DNA of 64,000 bases from an uncultured Aquimarina sp. (GCA_947503835.1 CANNFM010000006.1:165683-229682); one strand, 5' to 3'; shown: positions 43,801 through 53,932, counted from the first letter of the stretch. The notes: generated by a model from the sequence alone, not told the origin. Translations and numbers: made by a program.

Positions 43801-44592
43801 TTATTCTTTCAAAATAATAGTGCCAAAAACATCAGCATTAATCCAGCCTAGGTTTTTTTCTTCCCCAGGAATAAAAACAGAGCCTATGAAGTTTTCACGC
43901 TCAACGCTACCATCATTATCGTTATAAGCAACTGCAAAACCAAGTTTTAAACCATTGGTTAATATTACAGGATCATTAATTTGTCCTTCTTTATATGTAT
44001 GATCATAAACCACAATTTCAAATTCCCATACTGATACGTCATTATGGGTTACTCTTCTTGTGGTTACATGATTGTTATAAAGTAAAGGCTTTTTGTCTTC
44101 GCCTAGATCGACTACATTTCCGTCTAAGGCAACATGATAGGCAAATGCATTATTAGAATATTGATGATTACCTCCAGAGTTATCTGCATCAATAAAGATT
44201 TCTACACAATCATCATCCCACCATAATGTTAAAGGGTCTTTATTTTGATCGTATAATATGTCGTCTTTTATTTCAACCAAAAGGTATAACGCCTCTGGTG
44301 TCCAAGCCATTTTATAGCGACCAAAAAAATCATTAAATTCATAAGGAGACCCAAGCCATCTTTGATCTAAGCCGTACCATGTTACTTCTTTCCAGATTGG
44401 ATCATCCATATTACCGTCTAACCTGGGCACAATAACTGCTTTTTTTACTTCTCTAAATTGGTGATCTTTCTTATTCTGTACTACTTGATTTCGATATACC
44501 AATGCAATAGAAGTATCAATATTCGTGTTTTTCTCTCGTTTTGTACAACCTAGTATAGATACTATAATGAATAAGAATGTGATTTTTTTCAT
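43801..44592 (-). CDS. CBM9-like carbohydrate-binding lipoprotein
   Basis: 263 residues, lipobox SILGC (C16). From about residue 45 it matches the CBM9_2-type fold: VPRLDGNMDDPIWKEV, RYKMAWTPEALYLLVEIKDD, WWDDDCVEIFIDADNSGG, and the final GWINADVFGTIIL. Such domains bind sugars; no catalytic domain is attached. It stands downstream of the amylase gene on the same strand, 122 bases away and beyond a terminator, and converges on GH15. Possibly a surface glycan-binding protein for the amylase products (inference). Confidence 0.85.
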   Translation of the reverse strand: MKKITFLFIIVSILGCTKREKNTNIDTSIALVYRNQVVQNKKDHQFREVKKAVIVPRLDGNMDDPIWKEVTWYGLDQRWLGSPYEFNDFFGRYKMAWTPEALYLLVEIKDDILYDQNKDPLTLWWDDDCVEIFIDADNSGGNHQYSNNAFAYHVALDGNVVDLGEDKKPLLYNNHVTTRRVTHNDVSVWEFEIVVYDHTYKEGQINDPVILTNGLKLGFAVAYNDNDGSVERENFIGSVFIPGEEKNLGWINADVFGTIILKE

Positions 44593-44644
44593 AGTAAGAT
44601 TTGGTGGGTAATTTAAGCATAAATGTAGTAAACAAAATTTAAAA

Positions 44645-44678
44645 TGCGGTTGCTACTTATTAATAAGTAACAACCGCA
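44645..44678 (-). terminator. Terminator after the alpha-amylase gene
   Basis: TGCGGTTG pairs with CAACCGCA and TACTTAT with ATAAGTA, giving an almost continuous 16-17-bp stem. On the minus strand it is followed by ATTTTAAATTTTG, so it ends the amylase transcript; the plus strand has no T-run. Confidence 0.8.
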
Positions 44679-44714
44679 AGTAATTATTGAAAGAGAAAAT
44701 AAAAAGGTAAAGGG

Positions 44715-46976
44715 TTACATTTTAACAACCTTTATTTGATTAAGTATATTTTCATTCAACTTAATTGTATAGAAGTATATACCTTTTTGATCTATATCAC
44801 CACTTTTAATATCAATGGTATGATTTCCAGATGGGGTGTTTTGACTATAAACAGTTTTTGTTTGCCCTAAAAGATTTGATACAGTTACTTGTAGCACTCC
44901 TCTAGAAGAGGTTGAGATATATAACTTACTGTTATCAGAAAGAGGAATCGGCGAAATTGTAGTGCTCTTATCTGATTTTTCTGTAAGCGCCAAGGCAATT
45001 TTAGAAGGGCAATTATTAGGACAATTACCAGACCATGTTCCTGTTCTTTTTCCGTTACTAGTTCCTGTTACTCTAAACCATCCATCGGTACCTCTTGTTA
45101 AATCTACTGTTTGCTGACCATTTCCGTTGTTAAAAACAACACCAACATTATTTGTCGACACTCCGTTAGGTAATGTAAAAGTATTTGCACTCCATGAAGT
45201 ACCACTTAGATTACTCATAGATTGACCCGGCCAACCTGGTGTGCCAGAAAGTGTTTGATTATTTCCTGTGTTATAAAGATAGATATTGGTGGTATTTCCC
45301 CAACCACTTGGTCTTTGGAAATTAAGGGTTACCAGATTAGGGGTTGAAGATCCACTACAATCGGAAGGGCATGTGTTTGCCCAGGTCCCATTGGTATACC
45401 ACCCATCAGAGCTTCTTGAAAGGTTTCCGGTTTGATTACCGCTACCATCATTGAAAATTACTCTTATATTATTGGCAGAAGTACCCGCTTGCGGGCTAAC
45501 AGTATAAGAATACCATTGTGTTCCTGAGATGTTCGTTGTTTGTTGCCCTGGCCACCCTGAAGTACCGGGTAAAGTTGTATTGGAAGAAGCATCAAAGAAA
45601 TATGCATTTACTGTAGTATTCCATCCACTAGGTTTCTTGAAATTCACAGTAAATGGAGCAACCGTTTCTCCTCCTCCGGTATTACCTCCTTGGGTCCAAA
45701 CGGCATAATCAGTTCCCGATGTTTGTAATACCCAGCCATTTCCGTTGGGAGACCAATTACCACTTCCTAATTTCATCGCTAGTGTACCACTTTTACCATC
45801 AATATAAGCGGCATAAAGGTCATTTCTTGCTTCTGCGATACTTATTGTTGAAGCAGAGTGTACTCTAACACTTTTTCTTGCAGTAATAAGATTTTTAATT
45901 GCATTACGTACACCAGATCCACCATCTATAAAGTGAGTCCAGAAAACAGCAGGATTACCAGGGTGCGTTAAAATATAGGCATACCCTTTTCTAAGGTTAG
46001 TTTCCCCTCCAGGGAATACATAGCCTGATCCACAACATTGTTGCGCAAATCCAGTATCATGATTGTCTAAAAATGTTACAGATTTAGAAGGGTTTATACC
46101 AATCATCCCAGAAGGTCTTCCTTGGCCATCTCTTAAATATGAAAGATTATTATCTCGTATGGCATTTTGTAAACTAACTTTCGTGTTAAAATCAAATGCA
46201 GAAGAAGATTGTTGTGTAAAATTAACAAAGTTATTAGTTTGCACTCTGCTACTTTCTAAAAGTTCTCCAACAGCAAAATATGGATTGGTGGCATCATTAT
46301 ACTCTTTGTTATATATAGGATCGTATCCATGTACAAAATCATATCTCCAACCATCAAAACCGATATCATTTTTCAAGAAATTCATCCATTTAATAATCTC
46401 TGCTCTAACCGCAGGATTTTTATGATCCAGATCTCTAGCGGCTGCAAAAGTTCCATTAGATCCATCAGATTTTAGTGCAAAACCGGGAACATAATCTCCA
46501 TTAATACTAAATTCTACAGGACCAGGAACAAAATTTCTTCCTTCATCGTCTGCAGTAATATAAAAAGTTGGCCATGCAGGATTAGTGAATGTAACGGCAT
46601 CATTTGTACCTACGCGATGATTAATTACAATGTCACTTAAGACCTTAATATCAAGAGCATGGTACTGATTAATAAGATTAACTAATTGTGCTTGTGTACC
46701 GTATGCACTGTTTAGATTATTTAATTCTCTTGGTAAATATCCTTGTGGAGCGGCAGAATTACTTGGAGGCGGCATCCAAATCATGTCTATTCCTGCATCT
46801 TTGATAAGGTTTCTGTTTTGCGATACAATATCATACCAGGTTTGTCCTGCTGGTTGATTTTGTACATTCCAATCAAAAGCTTGAAATAATACATCTTCAT
46901 CTTGCGCTTGTATCCCTAGAAAAGGAATGGCAAATAGCAAGGCTACGATAATTGATTTTAAATTTTTTCGTTTCAT
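44715..46976 (-). CDS. Secreted GH13 alpha-amylase with two CBM26 starch-binding modules, T9SS cargo
   Basis: 753 residues with signal peptide 1-25 (ending IQAQ). GH13 catalytic barrel about 27-430: DIVINH (115-120), GWRYDF with nucleophile D213, GELLES with acid E238, FLDNHD with D307. Two tandem modules (about 443-535 and 545-650) have the pattern F/NFxxPSGW ... GWPGQ ... DGWY/F typical of CBM26 starch binding. A T9SS sorting domain occupies about 670-753, ending KVVKM. It should be released or displayed to degrade starch or glycogen. Upstream lie a 15-bp palindrome close to the start and a 68-bp element shared with the second receptor cassette. Probably monocistronic. Confidence 0.95.
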   Translation of the reverse strand: MKRKNLKSIIVALLFAIPFLGIQAQDEDVLFQAFDWNVQNQPAGQTWYDIVSQNRNLIKDAGIDMIWMPPPSNSAAPQGYLPRELNNLNSAYGTQAQLVNLINQYHALDIKVLSDIVINHRVGTNDAVTFTNPAWPTFYITADDEGRNFVPGPVEFSINGDYVPGFALKSDGSNGTFAAARDLDHKNPAVRAEIIKWMNFLKNDIGFDGWRYDFVHGYDPIYNKEYNDATNPYFAVGELLESSRVQTNNFVNFTQQSSSAFDFNTKVSLQNAIRDNNLSYLRDGQGRPSGMIGINPSKSVTFLDNHDTGFAQQCCGSGYVFPGGETNLRKGYAYILTHPGNPAVFWTHFIDGGSGVRNAIKNLITARKSVRVHSASTISIAEARNDLYAAYIDGKSGTLAMKLGSGNWSPNGNGWVLQTSGTDYAVWTQGGNTGGGETVAPFTVNFKKPSGWNTTVNAYFFDASSNTTLPGTSGWPGQQTTNISGTQWYSYTVSPQAGTSANNIRVIFNDGSGNQTGNLSRSSDGWYTNGTWANTCPSDCSGSSTPNLVTLNFQRPSGWGNTTNIYLYNTGNNQTLSGTPGWPGQSMSNLSGTSWSANTFTLPNGVSTNNVGVVFNNGNGQQTVDLTRGTDGWFRVTGTSNGKRTGTWSGNCPNNCPSKIALALTEKSDKSTTISPIPLSDNSKLYISTSSRGVLQVTVSNLLGQTKTVYSQNTPSGNHTIDIKSGDIDQKGIYFYTIKLNENILNQIKVVKM

Positions 46977-47002
46977 TGTGCAAGTTTTTTAGTTTAGTTT
47001 GA

Positions 47003-47017
47003 TAGTGTTTTACACTA
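47003..47017. promoter_or_regulatory. Palindromic operator candidate upstream of amylase
   Basis: TAGTGTTTTACACTA is a perfect inverted repeat (6-bp arms, TTT centre) located 27-41 bases before the amylase ATG. Its position fits a repressor or activator site; the factor is unknown. Confidence 0.45.
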
Positions 47018-47412
47018 CCATATTAAGGTTTGTGTTTGCTTATAAAAAATGAAATTAAGCTTATGCAAATAGATGGATCACTAGTTTTTCAATATTCAGT
47101 TGAATACATTAAAAGAAGGTAAAAGGAAAGTGTAAATGTCTGTAAATAGGTACATGAACAATGCATTGATTTGAAGAGTTTTTCAAATAGCTGCTTCGAA
47201 ATGTATAATAAAACTATTCAAACTAGAGCATTGTATTTCCTTAGGATTACATCTAAAAAATGAAAATAATTTCTGTTTTTAAAAGCTAATAAACGGGGGT
47301 TTTATTAAGTGATAGTTGTAACTCAAAAAAAGATACAATTTTCGTAGGAGGTGAGTTTGATTTCATAATAAGTAGTTTTTTTTAATAAAAGTGTTTCTTG
47401 TGTTAAATTTCT

Positions 47413-47480
47413 ACTAAGTTATTACGAAATATTCAACTTTGTAGGATAAGTCTTAAACTACAACGTTTTCGTGTTGATAA
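47413..47480 (-). promoter_or_regulatory. Upstream element shared with cassette copy 2
   Basis: Read on the minus strand it has AACACGAAAACGTTGTAG, a TTGTAG ... CTACAA inverted repeat with 13-base loop, GAATATTTC, seven bases, then CTTAGT, the same order and orientation as at 22104-22171. It starts about 437-504 bases upstream of the amylase ATG. The inverted-repeat arms are kept while loop sequence differs, hinting at RNA structure. Confidence 0.6.
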
Positions 47481-47644
47481 ATTGTTAGTTTTTGTGTAAA
47501 AAAAGGAGTATTTTGATAATATAAATGATTGTAATCTAGTTTTTTATGATATTATATGTGGGAAAAGGGCTCTTAAGTTTTACCATTTTTAAGATAGAAA
47601 CTACCATTTTTAGTAGTTGAGTTGATAAAAAATAGGGTAGCATA

Positions 47645-47681
47645 AAAAAACCGCTTTTCCCCAATGAAAAAGCGGTTTTTT
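47645..47681. terminator. Bidirectional terminator after acyl-CoA dehydrogenase gene
   Basis: AAAAAACCGCTTTT pairs with AAAAGCGGTTTTTT around a short loop; T-runs on both strands. It ends the leftward beta-oxidation operon 64 bases after its last stop codon. Confidence 0.88.
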
Positions 47682-47744
47682 AAATCAAAATTAAACAACT
47701 TCCTAGTTTAATGCCGTAGGAAGGGCATTATGTTCTATAAATAA

Positions 47745-49556
47745 TTATCCTAAGAAATATCCGTTTTCTTCAGAAATTTTATCCGCGATTTTAGTTCTTA
47801 ATGCCACAACATTTGGTTGATTTGCATATTTAGTAAAACGCTTAAGTCCCATTAACATCATACGTTGTTCATCACCTTCAGCAAAAGAAACGATTGCTTC
47901 TTTTCCTTTTTTGATAACGATATCTACCGCATTATATAGGTATAGTTGAGACATTGCAATCTGAGTTTCTTGAGAATCTTCTCCAAAACGTTTCGCATTT
48001 TTCTCTGTACGCAAAATGGTAGATTCTGCCATATAGATCTCAATCAAGATGTCAGAAGCGGCCATTAATAATTGTTGGTGCTCTTCTAATTTAGGTCCAA
48101 ATTTTTGCATCGCGGCTCCTGCAACCATTAAGAACACCTTTTTCATTTTGGCAACAATCTCTTTCTCTTCTGCGAATAGCTTAGAGTAATCAGGAGTATC
48201 AAATGAAGGTATACCAGTAAGTTCATCGGCAACTTTCATTGCTGGGCCTAAAAGATCAACATGACCTTTCATGGCTTTCTTTACCAACATTCCTACGGCT
48301 AGCATACGGTTGATTTCATTTGTTCCCTCATAAATACGAGCAATACGAGCATCTCTCCATGCAGATTCCATTGGAGTATCAGCAGAGAATCCCATACCTC
48401 CAAAAATTTGTACACCTTCATCAGTACAACTTTGAACGTCTTCAGAAACTGCAACTTTAAGGATAGAGCACTCTATTGCGTACTCTTCTACACCTTTAAG
48501 TTCTGCTTCTTGATGCGAGTTTCCTTCCGCTTGACGGATAGCAATTCTATCTTCAATATTTTTGGCAGCTCTATAACTTGCAGATTCATCGGCATATGTG
48601 TTGGTAGCCATTTCAGCAATTTTAGATTTAATTGCCCCAAAATTTATAATAGGAGTCTTAAACTGAATACGCTCATTAGCATACTTTGTAGCTTCTCCTA
48701 TTACACGACGTTGAGCATCTAAACAAGCAGCCGCTAATTTGATACGACCTACGTTAAGTGCATTCATTGCAATTTTAAAACCATTACCTCTTTCTGATAA
48801 CATGTTCTCTACAGGTACTTTGGTATCACTAAAGAATACCTGACGAGTAGAGGAGGAGTGAATCCCTAATTTCTTTTCTTCATCACCCATAGAAATACCA
48901 TTGGAAGGATCATTTTCAACAATGAATCCAGTAATGTTTTTATCATCGCCAATACGTGCAAAAACAATCATTACGTCACAGAATCCGGCATTAGAAATCC
49001 ACATTTTCTGACCAGAAATTAAGTAGTGTTTTCCATCGTCTGATAAAACAGCTTTTGTTTTTCCAGAATTAGCATCTGATCCAGCACCCGGCTCAGTTAA
49101 ACAATATGCTCCCATCCATTCGCCAGTAGCCAATTTGGAAACATATTTTTTCTTTTGCTCTTCATTCCCATATAATGAGATTGGCATAGTACCAATACCA
49201 GTATGTGCTCCAAAAGCAGTACTAAAAGATCCAGTAGCACCAGAAATATAATCACAGACTAACATGGTAGATACAAATCCCATTCCAAGCCCTTCATAAG
49301 CTTCAGGAACTGCTACACCAAGAAGACCAAGTTCTCCGGCTTTCTTCATACATGCTTCGGTATAGGCATAATCTTTTGATTCAAATCTTTCCCAATGTGC
49401 CCATAGATCGCGGTCAACAAATTCTCTTGCGCTATCACGCATCATCTTTTGCTCCTCAGAAAAATCCTCTGGAGTAAATACATCTTCAGCTTTCGTTTCT
49501 TTGACAAGGAATTGACCTCCTCTAAGAATATCTTTGTTCATAGTTTCTGTACTCAT
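47745..49556 (-). CDS. Acyl-CoA dehydrogenase (long-chain type with C-terminal extension)
   Basis: 603 residues. The usual ~380-residue acyl-CoA dehydrogenase core is present: AYCLTEPGAGSDANSGKT for FAD/substrate binding, SGQKMWISNAGF, and a late RIYEGTNEINRM block with the catalytic Glu region. An extra helical C-terminal domain of about 170 residues (from about 430) resembles the very-long-chain acyl-CoA dehydrogenase type. It oxidises acyl-CoA to enoyl-CoA in the first step of beta-oxidation, passing electrons to ETF. It is the last gene of the leftward operon, 33 bases after the thiolase stop. Confidence 0.93.
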   Translation of the reverse strand: MSTETMNKDILRGGQFLVKETKAEDVFTPEDFSEEQKMMRDSAREFVDRDLWAHWERFESKDYAYTEACMKKAGELGLLGVAVPEAYEGLGMGFVSTMLVCDYISGATGSFSTAFGAHTGIGTMPISLYGNEEQKKKYVSKLATGEWMGAYCLTEPGAGSDANSGKTKAVLSDDGKHYLISGQKMWISNAGFCDVMIVFARIGDDKNITGFIVENDPSNGISMGDEEKKLGIHSSSTRQVFFSDTKVPVENMLSERGNGFKIAMNALNVGRIKLAAACLDAQRRVIGEATKYANERIQFKTPIINFGAIKSKIAEMATNTYADESASYRAAKNIEDRIAIRQAEGNSHQEAELKGVEEYAIECSILKVAVSEDVQSCTDEGVQIFGGMGFSADTPMESAWRDARIARIYEGTNEINRMLAVGMLVKKAMKGHVDLLGPAMKVADELTGIPSFDTPDYSKLFAEEKEIVAKMKKVFLMVAGAAMQKFGPKLEEHQQLLMAASDILIEIYMAESTILRTEKNAKRFGEDSQETQIAMSQLYLYNAVDIVIKKGKEAIVSFAEGDEQRMMLMGLKRFTKYANQPNVVALRTKIADKISEENGYFLG

Positions 49557-49589
49557 CGTTTTATATTATTTTTTCTTAGCTCTGTTGTT

Positions 49590-50780
49590 TTAATTTAAAA
49601 ATTCAAAAATACCGGCAGCACCTTGTCCAGTACCCACACACATAGTTACCATACCATATTTACCTTTCATATCACGTTTACGCATTTCGTCAAACAACTG
49701 AACAGAAAGTTTTGCTCCAGTACACCCTAGTGGATGACCAAGTGCTATGGCTCCTCCGTTAACGTTTACAATATCTTGATTGATATTAAGTTCGCGCATT
49801 ACTGCAAGAGATTGAGAAGCAAAGGCTTCATTAAGTTCTATTAACTCTATATCATCTTGTTTTAACCCTGCTTGTTTTAAGGCTTTAGGAATAGCTTTAA
49901 CCGGGCCAATACCCATAATTCTTGGCTCAACACCTGCTGCTGCATAGTTTACAAGCCTGGCAATAGGCTCAAGATTAAGCTCTTTAACCATATCTTCACT
50001 CATTACCATTACAAAAGCGGCACCATCACTCATTTGAGATGAATTACCCGCGGTTACACTTCCTCCAAGTTCAAATACAGGTCTAAGTTTACCAAGGACT
50101 TCTTTGCTGGTTCCTGCACGTGGCCCTTCATCTTTGGTAACTGTATATGATTTTGACGCTTTCTTTCCATTCTGATCAACATAAATCTGCTCAACATTTA
50201 TAGGAACAATTTGATCTTGAAAACGGTTTTCAGCTTGTGCTTTTAGGGCTTTCATGTGCGACTGATACGCAAATTCATCCTGATCTTCACGAGATACTTT
50301 AAATTGATGAGCAACTGCTTCTGCAGTATTACCCATTCCCCAATAATAATCTTCATGTCCTGATTTGGCCAGGTCATAATTAAGTTCTGTTTTATAACCG
50401 GTCATAGGGACTGAACTCATACTTTCTGCACCCCCTGCGATAATACAATCTGCCATTCCTGCTTGTATTTTTGCAGTAGCGATACCAATAGTTTCAATTC
50501 CTGAGGAACAAAACCTGTTTACCGTTACTCCAGGAACATCGATAGAATCTAATCCCATTAATGAGATTAAACGTGCCATATTCAATCCTTGAGAACCTTC
50601 TGGCATTGCATTACCTACAATAACATCATCAATACGCTCTTTGTCAAGGTTTGGCAGCTCTTTCATCATATGTTGGATGGTTTCTGCAGCCAATTCATCT
50701 GTTCTTTTGAATCTGAATACTCCGCGAGGTGCTTTTCCCACGGCTGTTCTATATGCTTTTACTATATATGCTGTTTTCAT
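49590..50780 (-). CDS. fadA: Acetyl-CoA C-acyltransferase (3-ketoacyl-CoA thiolase)
   Basis: 396 residues, usual thiolase length. The nucleophile is C91 in [11 protein letters not shown]; the second pair is the His in [15 protein letters not shown] and C381 in [11 protein letters not shown]. It cleaves 3-ketoacyl-CoA with CoA to acetyl-CoA and a shortened acyl-CoA, the last beta-oxidation step. It is encoded between the dehydrogenase/hydratase fusion (82-base gap) and the acyl-CoA dehydrogenase, all on one strand, which supports a degradative rather than biosynthetic thiolase. An acetoacetyl-CoA thiolase is less likely in this context. Confidence 0.93.
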   Translation of the reverse strand: MKTAYIVKAYRTAVGKAPRGVFRFKRTDELAAETIQHMMKELPNLDKERIDDVIVGNAMPEGSQGLNMARLISLMGLDSIDVPGVTVNRFCSSGIETIGIATAKIQAGMADCIIAGGAESMSSVPMTGYKTELNYDLAKSGHEDYYWGMGNTAEAVAHQFKVSREDQDEFAYQSHMKALKAQAENRFQDQIVPINVEQIYVDQNGKKASKSYTVTKDEGPRAGTSKEVLGKLRPVFELGGSVTAGNSSQMSDGAAFVMVMSEDMVKELNLEPIARLVNYAAAGVEPRIMGIGPVKAIPKALKQAGLKQDDIELIELNEAFASQSLAVMRELNINQDIVNVNGGAIALGHPLGCTGAKLSVQLFDEMRKRDMKGKYGMVTMCVGTGQGAAGIFEFLN

Positions 50781-50862
50781 TTTTTTTAATAGATTTTTAG
50801 ATTATTCGATTTATAGACTGGTTGGACTTCTAATACTCTAGTAATCCAACCAATCTAGTAAT

Positions 50863-53268
50863 CTAATTACGTAATGGTTTTCCTTTCTTCAACATATGCT
50901 CGATACGCTCAAGAGTTTTACGTTCTGTACATAAAGACAAGAAAGCTTCACGTTCTAGATCTAATAAGTATTGCTCTGTAACCAGAGTTGGTTCAGATAA
51001 ATCTCCACCAGCCATTACATAACCTAACTTATTTGCTATTTTATGATCATGCTCAGAAATATATTTACTAGCTTCCATAGAGTCGGTACCTACTAAGAAC
51101 ATTCCTAGTGCTTGTTTGCCTAACACTTTTATGTCCTTACGAAGAGGAGGTTGTGTATATCCCTGTTCTGCTATTAGTTTGGCATGAGCTTTCGCTGTAG
51201 CGATCTGGCGATCTTTATTGACTACCACAATATCTTTTCCTTTCTGAAGTAGATTTGTATCAAAAGCTTCATAAGCCGATGTAGATACTTTAGCCATACC
51301 AATCGTTAAGAAGTGCTCTTGAAGCACATTAAGTTCTACATCATCTTTCTTGAAAAGATCTGCAGCTCTCAGTGCCATTTCTTTAGAACCACCACCACCT
51401 GGGATAACTCCAACTCCAAATTCAACTAATCCCATGTACGTTTCAGCAGCAGCAACTACTTTATCTGCATGTAGACAAATCTCGCATCCACCACCAAGTG
51501 ACATCCCATGAGGGGCTGCAATTGTTGGAATTGAAGAATAGCGCATACGCATCATAGAATCCTGGAAATACTTTATAGCCATGTTTAGCTCATCATATTC
51601 TTGTTCTACTGCCATCATGAAGATCATTCCGATATTGGCTCCAACAGAGAAATTAGCTGCTTGATTACCAACAACTAGTCCTTGGAAATCTTTTTCTGCA
51701 AGATCAATAGCTTTGTTTAGACCAGCAAGTACGTCACCACCAATAGTGTTCATCTTGCTTTGGAATTCTAGATTTAAGATACCATCACCAAGATCTTCAA
51801 CCACAACACCGCTGTTTTTGAAAACCTCAGAAGATTTACGGATGTTATCTAAAATGATAAATGCATCTTGGCCAGGAATTTTTTCTTGTGTCTTTTTAGG
51901 AATATCATACGAATGTGTAGCACCATCTTTTACTGTATAGAAAGAAGTATTTCCTGAAGCAATCATATCATTTACCCAAGCTGCCGGCTCAAGACCTTCA
52001 GCTTTCATAATTTCGATCCCTTTTTCAACACCGATTGCATCCCAGATCTGGAAAGGACCATGTTCCCATCCAAAACCAGCTTTCATAGCGTCATCAATTT
52101 TGTACAATTCATCTGTGATTTCCGGAATACGATTTGATACGTACGCAAATAATGCAGCGAAGGTTTTACGATAAAATTCACCTGCTTTATCTTTTCCTGA
52201 AACTAATACTTTAAAACGATCTACAACTTTGTCAATTGTTTTGGTCATTTCTAGCGTAGCAAAAGAGGCTCTCTTGTTTGCTCTATAGTCTAAAGTGTCG
52301 AGGTCTAAAGAAAGGATTTCTCTTTTACCTTCTGCTGTCATGTTCTTTTTATAGAAACCTTGTTTGGTTTTACTTCCTAACCATTTGTTTTCCATCATGG
52401 TATTGATAAAAGGCGGAAGTTTAAACAGTTCAAGGCTTTCATCATCAGGGCAATTATCGGCAATACCGTTAGCAACATGTACTAGCGTATCTAATCCTAC
52501 AACATCTACAGTACGAAAGGTAGCCGATTTTGGACGACCTATAACCGGGCCAGTAAGTTTATCAACTTCTTCTATAGTTAATCCCATATCTTTTACCATA
52601 TGAAATAGACTCATGATACTAAATATACCAATTCGGTTACCAATAAAAGCAGGAGTGTCTTTGGCAACTACAGATGTTTTTCCTAGAAACTGTTCTCCAT
52701 AACCATTAAGGAAATCTAATACTTCTTGAGAGGTATTAGGACCTGGGATAATTTCGAATAATTTTAAATAACGAGCTGGATTAAAGAAGTGTGTTCCACA
52801 GAAATGTTTCTGGAAATCTTCACTTCTACCTTCGTTCATAAATTTTATAGGAATACCAGAAGTGTTAGAAGTAATCAAGGTACCTGGTGTTCTGTGTTTT
52901 TCTAGATTCTCAAAAACTAATTTTTTGATATCAAGTCTTTCTACAACAACCTCAATAATCCAATCTACATCAGCAACTTTTGCAATATCATCTTCCAGGT
53001 TTCCTGTTGTGATACGGTTTGCAAATTTTTGATGATAAATAGGAGAGGGTTTAGATTTAAGAGCGGCGGTAAGAGAGTCATTTACTAACCGATTGCGAAC
53101 TACTTTACTTTCTAGAGTAAGGCCTTTAGCTTTTTCTTTGTCATTTAGTTCTCTGGGAACAATGTCTAATAGAAGTACTTCGACACCAATGTTGGCGAAA
53201 TGACATGCAATGCCCGACCCCATGATCCCTGAGCCGACGACTGCAACTTTTTTAATGATTCTTTTCAT
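50863..53268 (-). CDS. 3-hydroxyacyl-CoA dehydrogenase / enoyl-CoA hydratase fusion
   Basis: 801 residues. The N-terminal NAD-binding Rossmann domain starts VAVVGSGIMGSGIACHFANIG; the substrate-binding dehydrogenase domain contains CGTHFFNPARYLKLFEIIPG and FIGNRIGIF. The hydratase domain lies in the C-terminal third (about 495-730): NFSVGANIGM, then HGMSLGGGCEICLHAD and a GLVEFGVGVIPGGGGSKE block with the catalytic Glu region. The order dehydrogenase-hydratase is reversed compared with E. coli FadB/FadJ, as is common in Bacteroidota and other groups. It performs hydration and oxidation steps of beta-oxidation. It starts 17 bases after the MarR stop, so the regulator is in the same transcript. 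Confidence 0.93.
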   Translation of the reverse strand: MKRIIKKVAVVGSGIMGSGIACHFANIGVEVLLLDIVPRELNDKEKAKGLTLESKVVRNRLVNDSLTAALKSKPSPIYHQKFANRITTGNLEDDIAKVADVDWIIEVVVERLDIKKLVFENLEKHRTPGTLITSNTSGIPIKFMNEGRSEDFQKHFCGTHFFNPARYLKLFEIIPGPNTSQEVLDFLNGYGEQFLGKTSVVAKDTPAFIGNRIGIFSIMSLFHMVKDMGLTIEEVDKLTGPVIGRPKSATFRTVDVVGLDTLVHVANGIADNCPDDESLELFKLPPFINTMMENKWLGSKTKQGFYKKNMTAEGKREILSLDLDTLDYRANKRASFATLEMTKTIDKVVDRFKVLVSGKDKAGEFYRKTFAALFAYVSNRIPEITDELYKIDDAMKAGFGWEHGPFQIWDAIGVEKGIEIMKAEGLEPAAWVNDMIASGNTSFYTVKDGATHSYDIPKKTQEKIPGQDAFIILDNIRKSSEVFKNSGVVVEDLGDGILNLEFQSKMNTIGGDVLAGLNKAIDLAEKDFQGLVVGNQAANFSVGANIGMIFMMAVEQEYDELNMAIKYFQDSMMRMRYSSIPTIAAPHGMSLGGGCEICLHADKVVAAAETYMGLVEFGVGVIPGGGGSKEMALRAADLFKKDDVELNVLQEHFLTIGMAKVSTSAYEAFDTNLLQKGKDIVVVNKDRQIATAKAHAKLIAEQGYTQPPLRKDIKVLGKQALGMFLVGTDSMEASKYISEHDHKIANKLGYVMAGGDLSEPTLVTEQYLLDLEREAFLSLCTERKTLERIEHMLKKGKPLRN

Positions 53269-53284
53269 TTTTAACTTAAAGTTG

Positions 53285-53740
53285 TTAAGGTGTTATAGAT
53301 TCTTGTTTTGGATAAATTTTTTTTGATGCTATTAGATCGTTGATCGTTTGAAAAACTTCTAAGAAAATGTCTAATTTCTCTTTTGGAATATGTTTTCTTA
53401 CAGTATTATCGAACGTAAAGACTACTTCTTTTGAGAAATCGCGCATTTCTACTCCAAAAGGTGTTAAGTATATGAGTACACCGCGCCCATCTTGAGGATT
53501 TTTTTTTCTAAAAATCAACCCTTTCTCTTCCATGGTCTTCAAAGTACGTGATAAGCTTGTGGCTTCCATACCCATTCTGGGGCCTAATGAAGTTGAAGGA
53601 GTGCCACTTTCTGGATCTATACTAAGCAAGGCAAATCCTGTAGCCATAGTGCTGCCTTTTTTGCCTGCTTCTTCATTATACATCTTTGCTACAGCCATCC
53701 AAGTGGCTCTAAGTGCATAATCTATTGTCTTTTCTCTCAT
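53285..53740 (-). CDS. MarR-family transcriptional regulator of the fatty-acid degradation operon
   Basis: 151 residues with a winged helix: GPRMGMEATSLSRTLKTMEEKGLIFRKKNPQDGRGVLIYLTPFG (landmarks of recognition helix and wing). As the first gene of the beta-oxidation operon it is likely autoregulatory. A perfect palindrome, TATGCATGCATA, lies 39-50 bases upstream of its start and a near-copy precedes the acyl-CoA ligase gene, so both are proposed binding sites. The effector could be acyl-CoA, by analogy with other fatty-acid regulators; this is inference. Confidence 0.9.
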   Translation of the reverse strand: MREKTIDYALRATWMAVAKMYNEEAGKKGSTMATGFALLSIDPESGTPSTSLGPRMGMEATSLSRTLKTMEEKGLIFRKKNPQDGRGVLIYLTPFGVEMRDFSKEVVFTFDNTVRKHIPKEKLDIFLEVFQTINDLIASKKIYPKQESITP

Positions 53741-53759
53741 TCAAAATTTGTTAGGAATG

Positions 53760-53790
53760 TAAAGATAAGAAAATTTACTATGCATGCATA
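53760..53790 (-). promoter_or_regulatory. MarR-operon promoter with palindromic operator
   Basis: On the minus strand TATCTTTA (53760-53767) resembles the -7 consensus, and TATGCATGCATA (53779-53790) overlaps the position of the -33 element. The wider ACTATGCAyGCATAATA (17 bases, one difference) is shared with 55753-55769. Confidence 0.65.
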
Positions 53791-53854
53791 ATAAATATTG
53801 TAAAAATTTAAGATAAGCTGAAGTAATTTACGTTTTTCTATTGAATTAATAAAA

Positions 53855-53879
53855 AAACTCCTCATAAAATGAGGAGTTT
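53855..53879 (-). terminator. Terminator after the acyl-CoA ligase gene
   Basis: AAACTCCTCAT pairs perfectly with ATGAGGAGTTT around AAA; on the minus strand it is followed by TTTTTTTATT. It isolates the ligase transcript from the MarR operon downstream. Confidence 0.9.
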
Positions 53880-53932
53880 ACTGATTTACTGTTAAGCTTA
53901 TATGCGTATTACATTATAATCAGTGAATTGAA

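Larger units (their letters stand above)
46977..47744. other. 768-bp AT-rich intergenic region upstream of the amylase
   Basis: The longest gap in the window apart from the repeat-array region. It holds the palindrome at 47003-47017, the shared element at 47413-47480 and a terminator at 47645-47681. I found no convincing open frame, tRNA or transposon remnant. The length suggests a complex promoter or an unrecognised small RNA. Confidence 0.5.

Noticed and set aside
46977..47744. Degenerate gene or mobile element in the long gap upstream of the amylase
   Set aside because: No frame with codon-like pattern, no terminal repeats and no transposase remnant could be seen.
50863..53268. Gene fusion as a novelty in beta-oxidation
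   Set aside because: Dehydrogenase-hydratase fusions in this order are already widespread, so only the operator pair in this region is reported.
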